NCBI GenBank assembly: GCA_003249095.1
Contig: QBMS01000004.1
Coordinates: 1-42,085, forward strand
Direction of reading: 5' to 3'
Length of the DNA: 42,085 nt
Source: Snowella sp.
GTDB lineage: Bacteria > Cyanobacteriota > Cyanobacteriia > Cyanobacteriales > Microcystaceae
Notes under the pieces: generated by a model
Databases searched by the model: none
Told to the model about the DNA's origin: nothing
What the model saw: only the letters and a program-made list of their open reading frames with translations
Part shown: positions 15,395-23,489 of the stretch, in pieces
How positions within the stretch are numbered: position 1 is the stretch's first letter
Layout: every line of letters starts with the position of its first letter
Made by a program: the position numbers and the translations under genes

Positions 15395-17704
15395 ATGCAA
15401 CCGACGTTAGCCGCGACCCTTTCCCCTCAAACCGTCCCAACATCGCCCCTTTCTAGCTCAGGATTAGCAACCACCAATGCCCACCATCGAATTCAAGTGA
15501 TTCGTCGCGATGGCACTTCAACGGCATTAAACATTAGTAAAATTCGGGCAGTAGTCGATTGGGCCTGTGCCAAACTGAATGCAAACTCGATCGCCCTGGA
15601 GGCAGGTTTAACGACTCGTTTACGGGATGGTATTAGTACCAGGGAAATTCAGGATAATTTGGTCAATTGCGCCCTAGAAATGTGTAGTCCCGAAGAACCC
15701 GATTGGCGTTACGTGGCGGGAAGACTCCATATCTGGGGGTTGTGGAAAGATATTTTGGTCAGTCGCGGCTATCAGTACGGGCAGTATGCAACAACGGTGA
15801 AGGAAAAAGTTGCATCGGGTCAATACGATGAACGGATGTCGCTCTATTCTGTCCAGGAATTAGAAGAAGCGGGAAATTGGATTAATTCAGACTGGGATAC
15901 GGACTATGACTACGCGGGGGTCGTTTTATTGACCAGTCGCTATCTATTGCCGAATGAGTTACCCCAGGAAGCGTTATTAACTTGCGCGTTACTGTTGGCA
16001 TTGCCTGAAAGTCCTGAAAATCGCTTGGCTTGGGCAAAACGGTTTTATGAGGCGATCGCGTCCCGTAAGGTTTCTTTGGCCACACCGATTTTAGCAAATT
16101 TGCGGGTTCCCAAGGGTTCTCTCACCAGTTGTTTCATCGTTGCCCTTGACGACAATTTAGAAAGTATTTTCCGAGAAATCACCAATGCGGCCAGAATTTC
16201 CAAAAATGGCGGCGGTGTCGGGGCTAATGTGAGTCGCATTCGGGCCACAGGTAGCGTGGTGATGGGCAAACCTAATGCGTCAGGCGGTGTCATTCCCTGG
16301 ATAAAACTGCTCAACGATACGGCGATCGCGGTGAATCAGGGAGGTCGTCGAGCGGGTGCAGTGACGGTCGGTTTAGATATTTGGCATTTGGATGTGCCTG
16401 AATTTCTGGAAATGCAAACCGAAAATGGGGATCAAAGACGAAAAGCCTACGACATTTTTCCCCAATTAATTCTGCCCGATGAATTCATGCGACGGGTCAT
16501 CAATAAAGCGGAATGGACATTAGTTGATCCCTACGAAGTTCGGACGAATTTAGGGATTGAACTCGCCGAATTATGGGGAGAAGACTTTGAAAAAGCCTAT
16601 GCCTTAATTGAATCTAAATTAGGGCAAGAAATCACCCTTTATAAACAGGTGAATGCCCGTGAATTATTTAAAGAAATGATGCGATCGCAGGTAGAAACGG
16701 GAATGCCCTATCTCGCGTTTAAAGACACGATCAATCGCGCTAATCCTAATAAGCACGCGGGTTATATCCCTGGTGTCAATTTATGTTGTGAATCGTTTAG
16801 TAACGTAGAATCAGGACAAACTGCACACTGCTGTAATTTACTAAGTTTGAATCTTGCTAATGTTGAGCAACATGAACTTGATGATTACTGTCAAATTTCT
16901 GTCCGAATTTTAGATAACACCATTGAGTTAACCAGTCCTCCCTTTGAAGATGCGGCGAATCATAATAATAAATATCGGACGATCGGTGTGGGTGCGATGG
17001 GTCTAGCGGATTGGCTCGCTAAAAATCGTTTTTCCTATGATCATCTCACTCAAATCAGTCATTTATTTGAAGACATTGGTTATTACTGTACCCAGGCTTC
17101 AATGGAATTAGCCAAGGAACGCGCTCCTTATAATGCCTTTGCGGGGAGTGATTGGAGTAAGGGGCTTTTAATCGGCTCGAAGCCTGTGGAATGGTTCCAA
17201 GAAAATGCTGCTCAACCCGAACGCTGGCTCAAACTTTCCGATGATATCCAGACCTACGGCATTCGCAATTCCCACATCACCGCGATCGCGCCGAATACGT
17301 CTTCCTCGTTGGTACAGGGTTGTACTGCCAGTGTGTTACCCGTTTATAGTCGTTTCTTTTACGATAAATGGGCTAAGGGAACGGTTCCGATTGCTCCGCC
17401 GTTTATCAATAATTGTTTCTGGTTCTATCCTGAGAATAAAAACCTCGATCAAAACAAGGTCGTGAAAGCGGTGGCAACGATTCAGCAATGGATTGATACG
17501 GGAATTTCGATGGAGTTATTGTTTAATCTCAATCATGGGGTTTATTTTCCTGATCAACCCGACAAAGGTTTAACGGCTAAAGATATTTTTGATACCTTGG
17601 TTTTGTCTTGGAAAGAGGGCTGTAAGGCGGTTTATTATGTCCGCACTGTGCAGAAGGATAATTTTAAGGAATCGGAGGCGGGTTGTTCGGCTTGCGCGAA
17701 TTAG
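15395..17704 (+). CDS. nrdA: Class I ribonucleotide reductase, large (alpha) subunit
   Basis: A 769-residue alpha subunit that reduces ribonucleoside diphosphates to deoxyribonucleotides with NrdB. An N-terminal ATP-cone (IQVIRRDGTSTALNISKIRAV, about residues 30-120) gives allosteric on/off control. Active-site residues are visible: Cys in SLTSCFIVAL (E. coli C225), Cys in VNLCCESF (C439, with the Glu after it), Cys in AHCCNLLSLN (C462), and the adjacent tyrosines of the radical path in KAVYYVRT (Y730/Y731). The C-terminal redox pair is GCSACAN. No intein is present. The partner nrdB is 3.6 kb downstream, separated by an accessory island. Confidence 0.95.
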   Translation: MQPTLAATLSPQTVPTSPLSSSGLATTNAHHRIQVIRRDGTSTALNISKIRAVVDWACAKLNANSIALEAGLTTRLRDGISTREIQDNLVNCALEMCSPEEPDWRYVAGRLHIWGLWKDILVSRGYQYGQYATTVKEKVASGQYDERMSLYSVQELEEAGNWINSDWDTDYDYAGVVLLTSRYLLPNELPQEALLTCALLLALPESPENRLAWAKRFYEAIASRKVSLATPILANLRVPKGSLTSCFIVALDDNLESIFREITNAARISKNGGGVGANVSRIRATGSVVMGKPNASGGVIPWIKLLNDTAIAVNQGGRRAGAVTVGLDIWHLDVPEFLEMQTENGDQRRKAYDIFPQLILPDEFMRRVINKAEWTLVDPYEVRTNLGIELAELWGEDFEKAYALIESKLGQEITLYKQVNARELFKEMMRSQVETGMPYLAFKDTINRANPNKHAGYIPGVNLCCESFSNVESGQTAHCCNLLSLNLANVEQHELDDYCQISVRILDNTIELTSPPFEDAANHNNKYRTIGVGAMGLADWLAKNRFSYDHLTQISHLFEDIGYYCTQASMELAKERAPYNAFAGSDWSKGLLIGSKPVEWFQENAAQPERWLKLSDDIQTYGIRNSHITAIAPNTSSSLVQGCTASVLPVYSRFFYDKWAKGTVPIAPPFINNCFWFYPENKNLDQNKVVKAVATIQQWIDTGISMELLFNLNHGVYFPDQPDKGLTAKDIFDTLVLSWKEGCKAVYYVRTVQKDNFKESEAGCSACAN

Positions 17705-17772
17705 TTGACAGATTAAAAAATAAAATTTTCTTTGATTTATTTACTTGCAAAATTCAATGAGAAAGACTGCTA

Positions 17773-19137
17773 ATGAGTAATTACGAAGACTACAAAACAC
17801 ATATAACTCAAGACATAAAAGATTGTTTGGAAGGAATGGTATGTCAACCGATTCTTTTCATAGGTTCTGGTTTTTCTATTCGCTATGCAAAAACGCCTAG
17901 TTGGGAAGGTCTTTTAAGGGAAATGGCTAATTTGTGTTCTAACATAGATAAAGAATTTGCTTACTACAAACAAATACATAATAAAGACTATATCCAGATT
18001 AGTACCTTATTTGCTAATAGCTACAGAGATTGGGCTTGGGGGACTGGAAGGGAAAATTTTCCAGAAGAATTTTTTTCTCAAGAGTTTCCTTCTGATGTCT
18101 ATATTAAACATCAAATTTCAGAATATTTAAAGAATTTGATTTCTCATGATTGGTTTGGTAAATTAGACGAACTTAAAAAACAGGAGATCGAAGCAATTAA
18201 AGCTATTACTCCTTATGTAATTATCACAACAAATTATGATACTCTAATTGAGTCAGTTTTTTCTAATAATTATGAAACAATTGTGGGTGAAAAAATCCTT
18301 AAAAATAATACATTTGGTACAGGCGAAATTTTTAAAATACATGGTTCTGTAACAGATCCATCATCATTAGTATTAACTGTTAATGACTATGAAATATTCC
18401 GAAAAAAACGTAAGTATTTAAGTGCTAAGTTGTTAACCTATTTCGCGGAGCATCCTTTACTTTTTATTGGTTATAGTGCTAATGATCCCAATATTCAAGA
18501 TATACTTTCAGATATTGATGAATTAATTTCTCCTGATGGATCTTTAATCCCTAATATCTATATGTTGGAATGGAACGAAGAGATTTCTAAAAATGTTTAC
18601 CCACAAAGAGAAAAAATCATATCTATCGACAACTCAAAAAGTGTAAGAATCAAAAATATTATTGCATCAGATTTTACATGGGTATTTGAGGCTTTTACAA
18701 ATCAAGAACCTCAGAGTATTAATCCTAAAACTTTAAGATTTTTACTATCAAGAACATATAATCTTGTGAGATATGATATCCCTAAAAAAACAGTTCAAGT
18801 AGATTTTGAGTTATTAGAGAATAGAGTTAATTCTGAGACTGAATTTGTGAAATTATTTGGAATTACAACTATTGATGACCCCAGTAAAATCAATGTATCT
18901 CATCCTTATCTTATTTCTATGCTTCCTGAACAACTTGGTTTTGTACATTACTATCATGTAAATCTTTTATTTGATAAAATTGCTGAAGATAAAGGAGTCA
19001 AAATCAAAGACAATGATAACAAATATCACGTAAGTTTAAAAACAGGCAAAAAAAGCATAACTCATAAATATTCTCAAGCTTGTATTGATCTTTTATTAAA
19101 AGTTAAAAACGACCTTGATTATGAAATTGAGTTATAG
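17773..19137 (+). CDS. SIR2-family (SIR2_2-type) NADase-like protein
   Basis: A 454-residue protein whose first ~290 residues are a SIR2-like domain. It has ILFIGSGFSIRY at 27-38, ITTNYDTLIE at 151-160, catalytic-type His in KIHGSV at about 190, and LLFIGYSANDPNIQDIL at 229-245. In bacterial immunity such domains (as in Thoeris, DSR and SIR2-HerA) hydrolyse NAD+ on phage infection and cause abortive arrest. The last ~150 residues, with no motif I know, may be the sensor. The gene is AT-rich and lacks HIP1 sites, unlike its neighbours. It starts 68 bp after nrdA and is followed after 63 bp by dinD on the same strand. Function in defence is inferred from domain and context. Confidence 0.82.
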   Translation: MSNYEDYKTHITQDIKDCLEGMVCQPILFIGSGFSIRYAKTPSWEGLLREMANLCSNIDKEFAYYKQIHNKDYIQISTLFANSYRDWAWGTGRENFPEEFFSQEFPSDVYIKHQISEYLKNLISHDWFGKLDELKKQEIEAIKAITPYVIITTNYDTLIESVFSNNYETIVGEKILKNNTFGTGEIFKIHGSVTDPSSLVLTVNDYEIFRKKRKYLSAKLLTYFAEHPLLFIGYSANDPNIQDILSDIDELISPDGSLIPNIYMLEWNEEISKNVYPQREKIISIDNSKSVRIKNIIASDFTWVFEAFTNQEPQSINPKTLRFLLSRTYNLVRYDIPKKTVQVDFELLENRVNSETEFVKLFGITTIDDPSKINVSHPYLISMLPEQLGFVHYYHVNLLFDKIAEDKGVKIKDNDNKYHVSLKTGKKSITHKYSQACIDLLLKVKNDLDYEIEL

Positions 19138-19200
19138 ATTATTGAAGTTTTTACCATAGCTACACTCTTTACATTAAATTTTAATTGAAGGTAAAATAAC

Positions 19201-20034
19201 ATGAATTATTCCAATGTATTTCATTTCGACAATTCAAAAGAAAATTTTAATGACCTTTATCAAGAAGGAAATTTTACATTTTGGTATGCTCGTGATTTTA
19301 TGGTTATGCTTGGTTATAAAAATTATGAATCTTTTTCCAAAGCTATTAATAAAGCAATGACAGCTTGTATGACGCTTGAGATTCCTGTCTTAGATAATTT
19401 TGTTCAACAAAAAAGAATTCTTGAAGGTCAAAGCATACCTGATTACCAATTGTCTAGATTTGCCTGTTACTTAATTGCAATGAATGCCGATGTAACTAAA
19501 AAAGAAGTTGCACAAGCCCAAGCTTTTTTTGTGACAATAGCTGAATCATTTCGCCAATATATTGAAGAACCAGAGGAGATAGAAAGACTTTTAATAAGAG
19601 AAGAAATTTCAGAACATGAAAAAACGTTAAACTCTACCGCGAAAAGAGCTGGCGTTAAAGAATATGGTTTATTTCAAAATGCTGGATATAGAGGAATGTA
19701 TAATATGAATTTAAAACAACTAAAGCAGTATAAAGGTATTAAATCAAGTAGAACTCCTTTAGATTTTATGGGAAAAGAAGAATTGGCGGCTAATTTATTT
19801 AGAGTTACTCAAACCGAATCAAAAATAAGAAATGAAAATATCAAAGGACAAAATAACGCAGAAATTGCGGCAGAAAATGTGGGACGTAAAGTTCGGCAAA
19901 CAATGTTAGAAATTAGCGGAACTGTCCCTGAGCAACTTCCAAAAAGTGAAGACATAAAGAAAGTTAAATCTGCTCTAAAATCTTCCCATAAAGATTTTAA
20001 AAAAATTGATAAAGGAAATAGAGACAAAAATTAA
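19201..20034 (+). CDS. dinD: DinD-like DNA-damage-inducible protein
   Basis: A 277-residue DinD homologue. The N-terminal half is a BRO-N-like domain (FTFWYARDFMVMLGYKNYESFSKAI at about 26-50, then DYQLSRFACYLIAMNAD near 93-110 and KKEVAQAQAFFVTIAESFRQ). The C-terminal half is helical and basic (AKRAGVKEYGLFQNAGYRGMYNM, LKQYKGIKSSRTPLDFMGKEELAANLFR). In E. coli DinD is SOS-induced and has been reported to interfere with RecA filaments. An AAGG element precedes the ATG. It forms a tight pair with the SIR2 gene, shares its low GC and absence of HIP1, and was probably acquired with it. No clear LexA box was found upstream. Confidence 0.85.
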   Translation: MNYSNVFHFDNSKENFNDLYQEGNFTFWYARDFMVMLGYKNYESFSKAINKAMTACMTLEIPVLDNFVQQKRILEGQSIPDYQLSRFACYLIAMNADVTKKEVAQAQAFFVTIAESFRQYIEEPEEIERLLIREEISEHEKTLNSTAKRAGVKEYGLFQNAGYRGMYNMNLKQLKQYKGIKSSRTPLDFMGKEELAANLFRVTQTESKIRNENIKGQNNAEIAAENVGRKVRQTMLEISGTVPEQLPKSEDIKKVKSALKSSHKDFKKIDKGNRDKN

Positions 20035-20112
20035 AAATTAATTTTTTAACAATAAGAAAAAATCAAAAAAATAAGTCTGATGCTCTACTATTAAGATTAT
20101 TATTATTAATGA

Positions 20113-20505
20113 ATGCAAGAGACAGTAAAACTCCTAGAGCAACGTAACTTTCAAGAACTTGATCTTGATAACCTAATCGAAGAAATTCAAGACTTGGCAC
20201 TTAATGAAAAACAAACCATTGAAACTAATTTAATTGTCGTTTTAAAACTTTTGTTAAAATGGCAACATCAACCCGAACAACAATCAGGAAAGCTCACAGC
20301 CTCTATTCGTCAGCACCGCTACCAAATTCGAGATGATCTGAGAGTTAGCCCCAGTTTAAAAACCTATCTATCTGAAATTTGGTTAGAATCTTATCGAGAA
20401 GCCAGATTACAAGCCGTCGATGAAACAGGTTTATCTGTAGAAATCTTTCCTAAACAATGTTTTTTTACAGTTGAAAATACTCTAAATACAGATTACTTAC
20501 CCTAG
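20113..20505 (+). CDS. DUF29 family protein, short N-terminus
   Basis: A 130-residue DUF29 protein: VKLLEQRNFQELDLDNLIEEIQDLALNEKQTIETNL, then LLLKWQHQPEQQSGKLTASIRQHRYQIRDDLRVSPSL (both listed only to locate the two conserved blocks). Compared with the two other DUF29 proteins here it begins about 13 residues late, lacking the YxxDxxxW segment. A TGA lies immediately before the ATG in frame, so this part is truly absent. The function of the family is unknown. It lies between dinD and a toxin-antitoxin pair within the nrdA-nrdB island. Confidence 0.8.
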   Translation: MQETVKLLEQRNFQELDLDNLIEEIQDLALNEKQTIETNLIVVLKLLLKWQHQPEQQSGKLTASIRQHRYQIRDDLRVSPSLKTYLSEIWLESYREARLQAVDETGLSVEIFPKQCFFTVENTLNTDYLP

Positions 20506-20524
20506 CAATAAACAATGCAAAACA

Positions 20525-20776
20525 ATGTCTCAATCAATTTTACAAAATGTTAAACAACAGATTGATCTCCTAACTTGGAATGAGCGTTTAGACCTAATCG
20601 CTTATATTGCTCAAAAGGGGACAAGCGATCGCCCTTCGTTGGCAGTCGAAAAAGCAATTGAACGAATTAAAGATTTAGATGATCCTAGTCAATGGATTAC
20701 AACAATCCAAGAAGGGGATGAAATTAATGAACAAGAATTAGAGGAATGGTTAAGAAAACGTGGTTATAAAGTCTAA
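20525..20776 (+). CDS. RelB-like antitoxin
   Basis: An 83-residue acidic protein that begins with a helical segment (ILQNVKQQIDLLTWNERLDLIAYIAQK) and ends with an acidic tail (DEINEQELEEWLRKRGYKV). This layout occurs in cyanobacterial antitoxins paired with RelE/ParE-like toxins. It overlaps the next gene by 17 bases, which starts in another frame, supporting translational coupling. One HIP1 site lies inside it, the first after nrdA. Confidence 0.75.
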   Translation: MSQSILQNVKQQIDLLTWNERLDLIAYIAQKGTSDRPSLAVEKAIERIKDLDDPSQWITTIQEGDEINEQELEEWLRKRGYKV

Positions 20777-21080
20777 ATATCTCATTCAATTGCATAAACT
20801 TATTAATATCGAAGATTTGCCACTCTTACCATCGGAAGTTCGTACAGATTTTCAAAAATATCAGCAAATACTGTCATTAAACCCTTATCAAACTTATGAA
20901 ATTCCTAGCCATAATTTATCAGGAAAATTAGTAAACTGTCGAGCTTTAGAAATCGACCAAAATCAGGTAGTTTACCGATTAGTTTATCGAGTTTATGAAG
21001 TCCCTGCACCCAAACGTATTCTAATTTTGAGTTTTGCTGAACATGATCTTGCTTATGCCAAAGCAAAAGAGAGAAAATAA
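20760..21080 (+). CDS. RelE/ParE-like toxin
   Basis: A 106-residue basic protein read from a GTG at 20760 inside the end of the antitoxin gene. The core reads LPSEVRTDFQKYQQIL, GKLVNCRALEIDQNQVVYRLVYRVYEVPAPKRILILSFAEHDLAYAKA (two stretches joined here only to show order). The pattern, a positively charged strand VYRLVYRV followed by ILSFAEHD and a Lys-rich end, fits the RelE/ParE fold in which the toxin cleaves ribosome-bound mRNA or blocks gyrase. It appears full length, in contrast to the broken toxins at the left of the window. The start could also be a little downstream. Confidence 0.7.
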   Translation: MVIKSKYLIQLHKLINIEDLPLLPSEVRTDFQKYQQILSLNPYQTYEIPSHNLSGKLVNCRALEIDQNQVVYRLVYRVYEVPAPKRILILSFAEHDLAYAKAKERK

Positions 21081-21330
21081 ATAGCAATTCACTTTTTTAT
21101 AAACGTATAACTTCTTGACAATTTATGAATACCACACTTCATAAATAACATTACTACCAATATTTAACCAAAAACAGTCAATTTATCAGGTTGGGGGATT
21201 TTTTTAAATAGCTTATCTAATTCAATATCTCATAATTAAATAATTCGTGTAGATTGTAATTATCTAGAATTTAATGTTAAATTAGAGAAGCAATAATTAA
21301 TTTATTCACTTGTTATTTTATAACATTGAT
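21081..21330 (+). promoter_or_regulatory. AT-rich leader and candidate nrdB promoter
   Basis: A 250-bp AT-rich gap before nrdB. TTGTAA (21254-21259) and TAAATT (21278-21283) are spaced 18 bp and preceded by TGT, a weak sigma-70 type candidate. I could not find a convincing pair of ACCATAT-type NrdR boxes here, unlike upstream of nrdA. Confidence 0.3.
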
Positions 21331-21732
21331 ATGCTACTGACTGAGCCTAAAATATCTCAAAAAATGCCCGTCACCCCGATATTTAATCCAACGGGGGACG
21401 ATTCAACAGAAAACCGTTCTATTTGGTTTGGCAATACCACCAATTTGATGCAACTTAATGATGTCCGTTATACCTGGGCAGTCGGTTTGTATCAGCAAAT
21501 GCGTGAAAATTTTTGGATTCCGCAGCGATTAGATATTACCCAGGATGTTACCGATTATTGGAATTTAACCGATGATGAACGCTATGCTTTTGATGGAATT
21601 CTATCCTATTTAACCTTTTTAGATTCCGTTCAAACCTGTAACATTCCTCATATCAAAAATAGCATTACCGCTCCTGAAATTAGTCTCTGTATGGCAGAAC
21701 AAATTTCCCAGGAAGGAATGCACAATCAGAGT
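21331..21732 (+). CDS. nrdB: Class I ribonucleotide reductase small subunit, exon 1
   Basis: First exon of the beta subunit, which holds the di-iron/tyrosyl radical cofactor. From ATG 21331 it encodes 134 residues (a TTG seven codons upstream is possible but less likely). It contains the first metal ligands: Asp98 in FLDSVQT (E. coli D84), Glu128 and His131 in EGMHNQS (E115, H118). The reading frame ends at TAA directly after the Ser codon, and the missing next residue, the radical Tyr, is the first codon of exon 2. Removal of 21733-22823 joins the exons in frame. Confidence 0.93.
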
Positions 21733-22823
21733 TAATTGATAGCTCCTTTCGTCAGTAATGGCGATCGATCACTCCTTTAATTGCTGGAAAATCTCATCCC
21801 AATAGCGTACAATATACGATAGAGACAATCAGCAGCTAAGTGACCAGAAATGAAAAAGCCTGTTCCTTTCAATCCCGAATATAGTGTTACTCCTGATGGA
21901 AAAGTTTTCAAAGGAGATAAACTCTTAAAGCAGCATACGAAAGGTTGTATTCGTGTATCGCTTTCGAGAAAGCTATACTTAGTTTCAGAAATTGTTGCTG
22001 CGGCTTATTTACCAAAGCCAAAAAATGCCATCAAATTAGTTTACTTAGACGGAAATAATCTTAATATTTCTCTCGATAACTTAATGTGGGTTAGCGACAA
22101 CTATGAAGAAATTAATGTTGAATATGTTGAATTTAATGGTAAAAATTTTCGGCACATAACTCATATAGAAACCAAGCAATATTATATTAGTGAATCAGGA
22201 GAAATCTTGAATTTTGCTACACAAAAAATAATTAATCCTGTTTGTGATTCTATCGGTTATGCTCGATTTACTTATTATTTTCGACAGATAGATTCTCTCG
22301 AAAAACGAACGATCGCTGTCCATATTTTAGTTTACATAACCTATCATGGTCAGTATGATAATTCGTTATTTGAAGTTAATCACATTGATGGGAACAAGTT
22401 AAATAATCATCTATCCAACCTTGAGATTGTTTCTCACCAAGAAAATATAATTCATGCAGTAAAATTAGGATTACAAAGTCGCAAATACCCTGATTCTACG
22501 ATCAAGTCTATTGCTACAATGTTACTCCATAATAATTCTTGGACTGAAATCTATGAATTTCTTCGTGAAAAGCACCATGAACTAAACAAGACAACCGCAT
22601 TTTCGCTAATTAATAGCGTGGCTCATAATCCGTCTTGTTATCCTGATTTATGTCAAGAAGTTGGATTGGTCAAAAGTTCAACGACTAGCTGAAAAGCGTA
22701 GGGCCAAGCGGCTCGAAATGGGGAGCAACCCAATGGGTTGAAGATATAGTCTGATCTCCTATGGTGACATAGGGCAGCTTGAATAAAGCGGGTTAGGATT
22801 CGCGTACCTAACTGAACACAATG
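21733..22823 (+). ncRNA. Group I self-splicing intron in nrdB (with endonuclease ORF)
   Basis: A 1091-nt intron from the base after exon 1 (last base U21732) to G22823. P1 forms between exon GAGU (21729-21732) and GCUC (21742-21745) with the expected U-G pair at the splice site. P10 forms between UUGAUA (21736-21741) and the first six bases of exon 2, UAUCAA, a perfect match. P4 is UUGCUG (21781-21786) with CAGCAG (21830-21835); P5 is UCUC with GAGA. After the ORF, CAACCC-AAU-GGGUUG (22726-22740) is P8-like, followed by the conserved AAGAUAUAGUCU core of phage-type group IA introns. P9 is CCUAUG-GUGA-CAUAGG (22758-22773) with a GNRA loop, and GUUAGG/CCUAAC closes a later stem. Pairings were made by eye. 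Confidence 0.92.
21850..22692 (+). CDS. Intron-encoded HNH homing endonuclease
   Basis: A 280-residue free-standing reading frame inside the intron, starting 15 nt after the P4 3' strand. It encodes an HNH endonuclease of the I-HmuI/NUMOD type: AVHILVYITYHG, then EVNHIDGNKLNNHLSNLEIV and SHQENIIHAVKLGLQSRKY at about residues 157-212, giving the His-Asn-His metal site. Residues 48-83 (VAAAYLPKP, VYLDGNNLNISLDNLMWVS) look like a second, degenerate copy of the same fold. The C-terminal part (IKSIATMLLHNNSWTEIYEFL) may be a DNA-binding helix-turn-helix. It would cut intronless nrdB alleles and so spread the intron. It is intact. Confidence 0.92.
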   Translation: MKKPVPFNPEYSVTPDGKVFKGDKLLKQHTKGCIRVSLSRKLYLVSEIVAAAYLPKPKNAIKLVYLDGNNLNISLDNLMWVSDNYEEINVEYVEFNGKNFRHITHIETKQYYISESGEILNFATQKIINPVCDSIGYARFTYYFRQIDSLEKRTIAVHILVYITYHGQYDNSLFEVNHIDGNKLNNHLSNLEIVSHQENIIHAVKLGLQSRKYPDSTIKSIATMLLHNNSWTEIYEFLREKHHELNKTTAFSLINSVAHNPSCYPDLCQEVGLVKSSTTS

Positions 22824-23489
22824 TATCAATACATGATTGAAACCATTATTCCGCCCGAAAGAAGAACGGCGGTTTATGAATTTTGGCGTACTGATAGAAT
22901 TCTTAAAGAACGCTGTGAATTTATCGCTGGACTCTATCAACAATATGTAGATAATCCCACTCAGGAAAATTATTTTATTGCTCTTATGGCAGATTTTCTG
23001 TTAGAAGGACTTTATTTTTATAACGGTTTTATCTATTTTTATAATCTAGGATCACGGATGTTGATGCCAGGGTCAGCCGATATCTTCAAAATGATTAACA
23101 GGGATGAATTAAGCCATGTTCGGTTGTATCAAAAACTGATTCCTGAAGCGATGAAAGTCTTTCCCTATTCGCGGGAACAAATCTATGAAATGTTTGATAC
23201 CGCCGTTGAATATGAATGTCGTTGGACAAATCATATTGTCGGGAATAATATTCTAGGGATTACGGAACAAAGTACGGAACAATATACGAAATATTTAGCC
23301 AATATGCGTCTGCGTTCTATTGGTTTAGATCCCCTGTATCGGGATTCTAAATTTGATAAGAGTCCCTATACCCATTTAGAACGTTTTTCTGATACTAAAA
23401 AAGAAGGCCATACTAAGGCCAATTTCTTTGAGGCAACTGTGACCAGTTATGTGATGTCTTCGGGGATTACAGGATGGGATGAAATTTAA
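22824..23489 (+). CDS. nrdB: Class I ribonucleotide reductase small subunit, exon 2
   Basis: Second exon, 221 residues. Its first codon TAT is the radical tyrosine (residue 135 after splicing; E. coli Y122). The remaining iron ligands follow: Glu195 in LLEGLYFYNG (E204), Glu229 and His232 in RDELSHVRLY (E238, H241). Their spacings of 34 and 3 residues equal those of E. coli. The spliced protein of 355 residues has normal NrdB length. An ATG at 22821 just before TAT would let the exon be called as a separate gene, but this is the end of the intron, not a real start. Confidence 0.95.
   Translation, partial: YQYMIETIIPPERRTAVYEFWRTDRILKERCEFIAGLYQQYVDNPTQENYFIALMADFLLEGLYFYNGFIYFYNLGSRMLMPGSADIFKMINRDELSHVRLYQKLIPEAMKVFPYSREQIYEMFDTAVEYECRWTNHIVGNNILGITEQSTEQYTKYLANMRLRSIGLDPLYRDSKFDKSPYTHLERFSDTKKEGHTKANFFEATVTSYVMSSGITGWDEI

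Noticed and set aside
15395-17704. Intein in nrdA, as found in some cyanobacteria
   Set aside because: The protein is 769 residues with continuous catalytic blocks and no splicing motifs.
17705-17772. Promoter from TTGACA at 17705-17710 for the SIR2 gene
   Set aside because: No acceptable -10 element at 16-18 bp, so it stays a chance match.
17705-19200. LexA/SOS box before SIR2 or dinD
   Set aside because: No AGTAC-N-GT(A/T)C-like sequence was seen in either gap.
22821-23489. Independent small nrdB-like gene starting at ATG 22821
   Set aside because: The ATG is the last three bases of the group I intron; the real frame continues from exon 1 after splicing.
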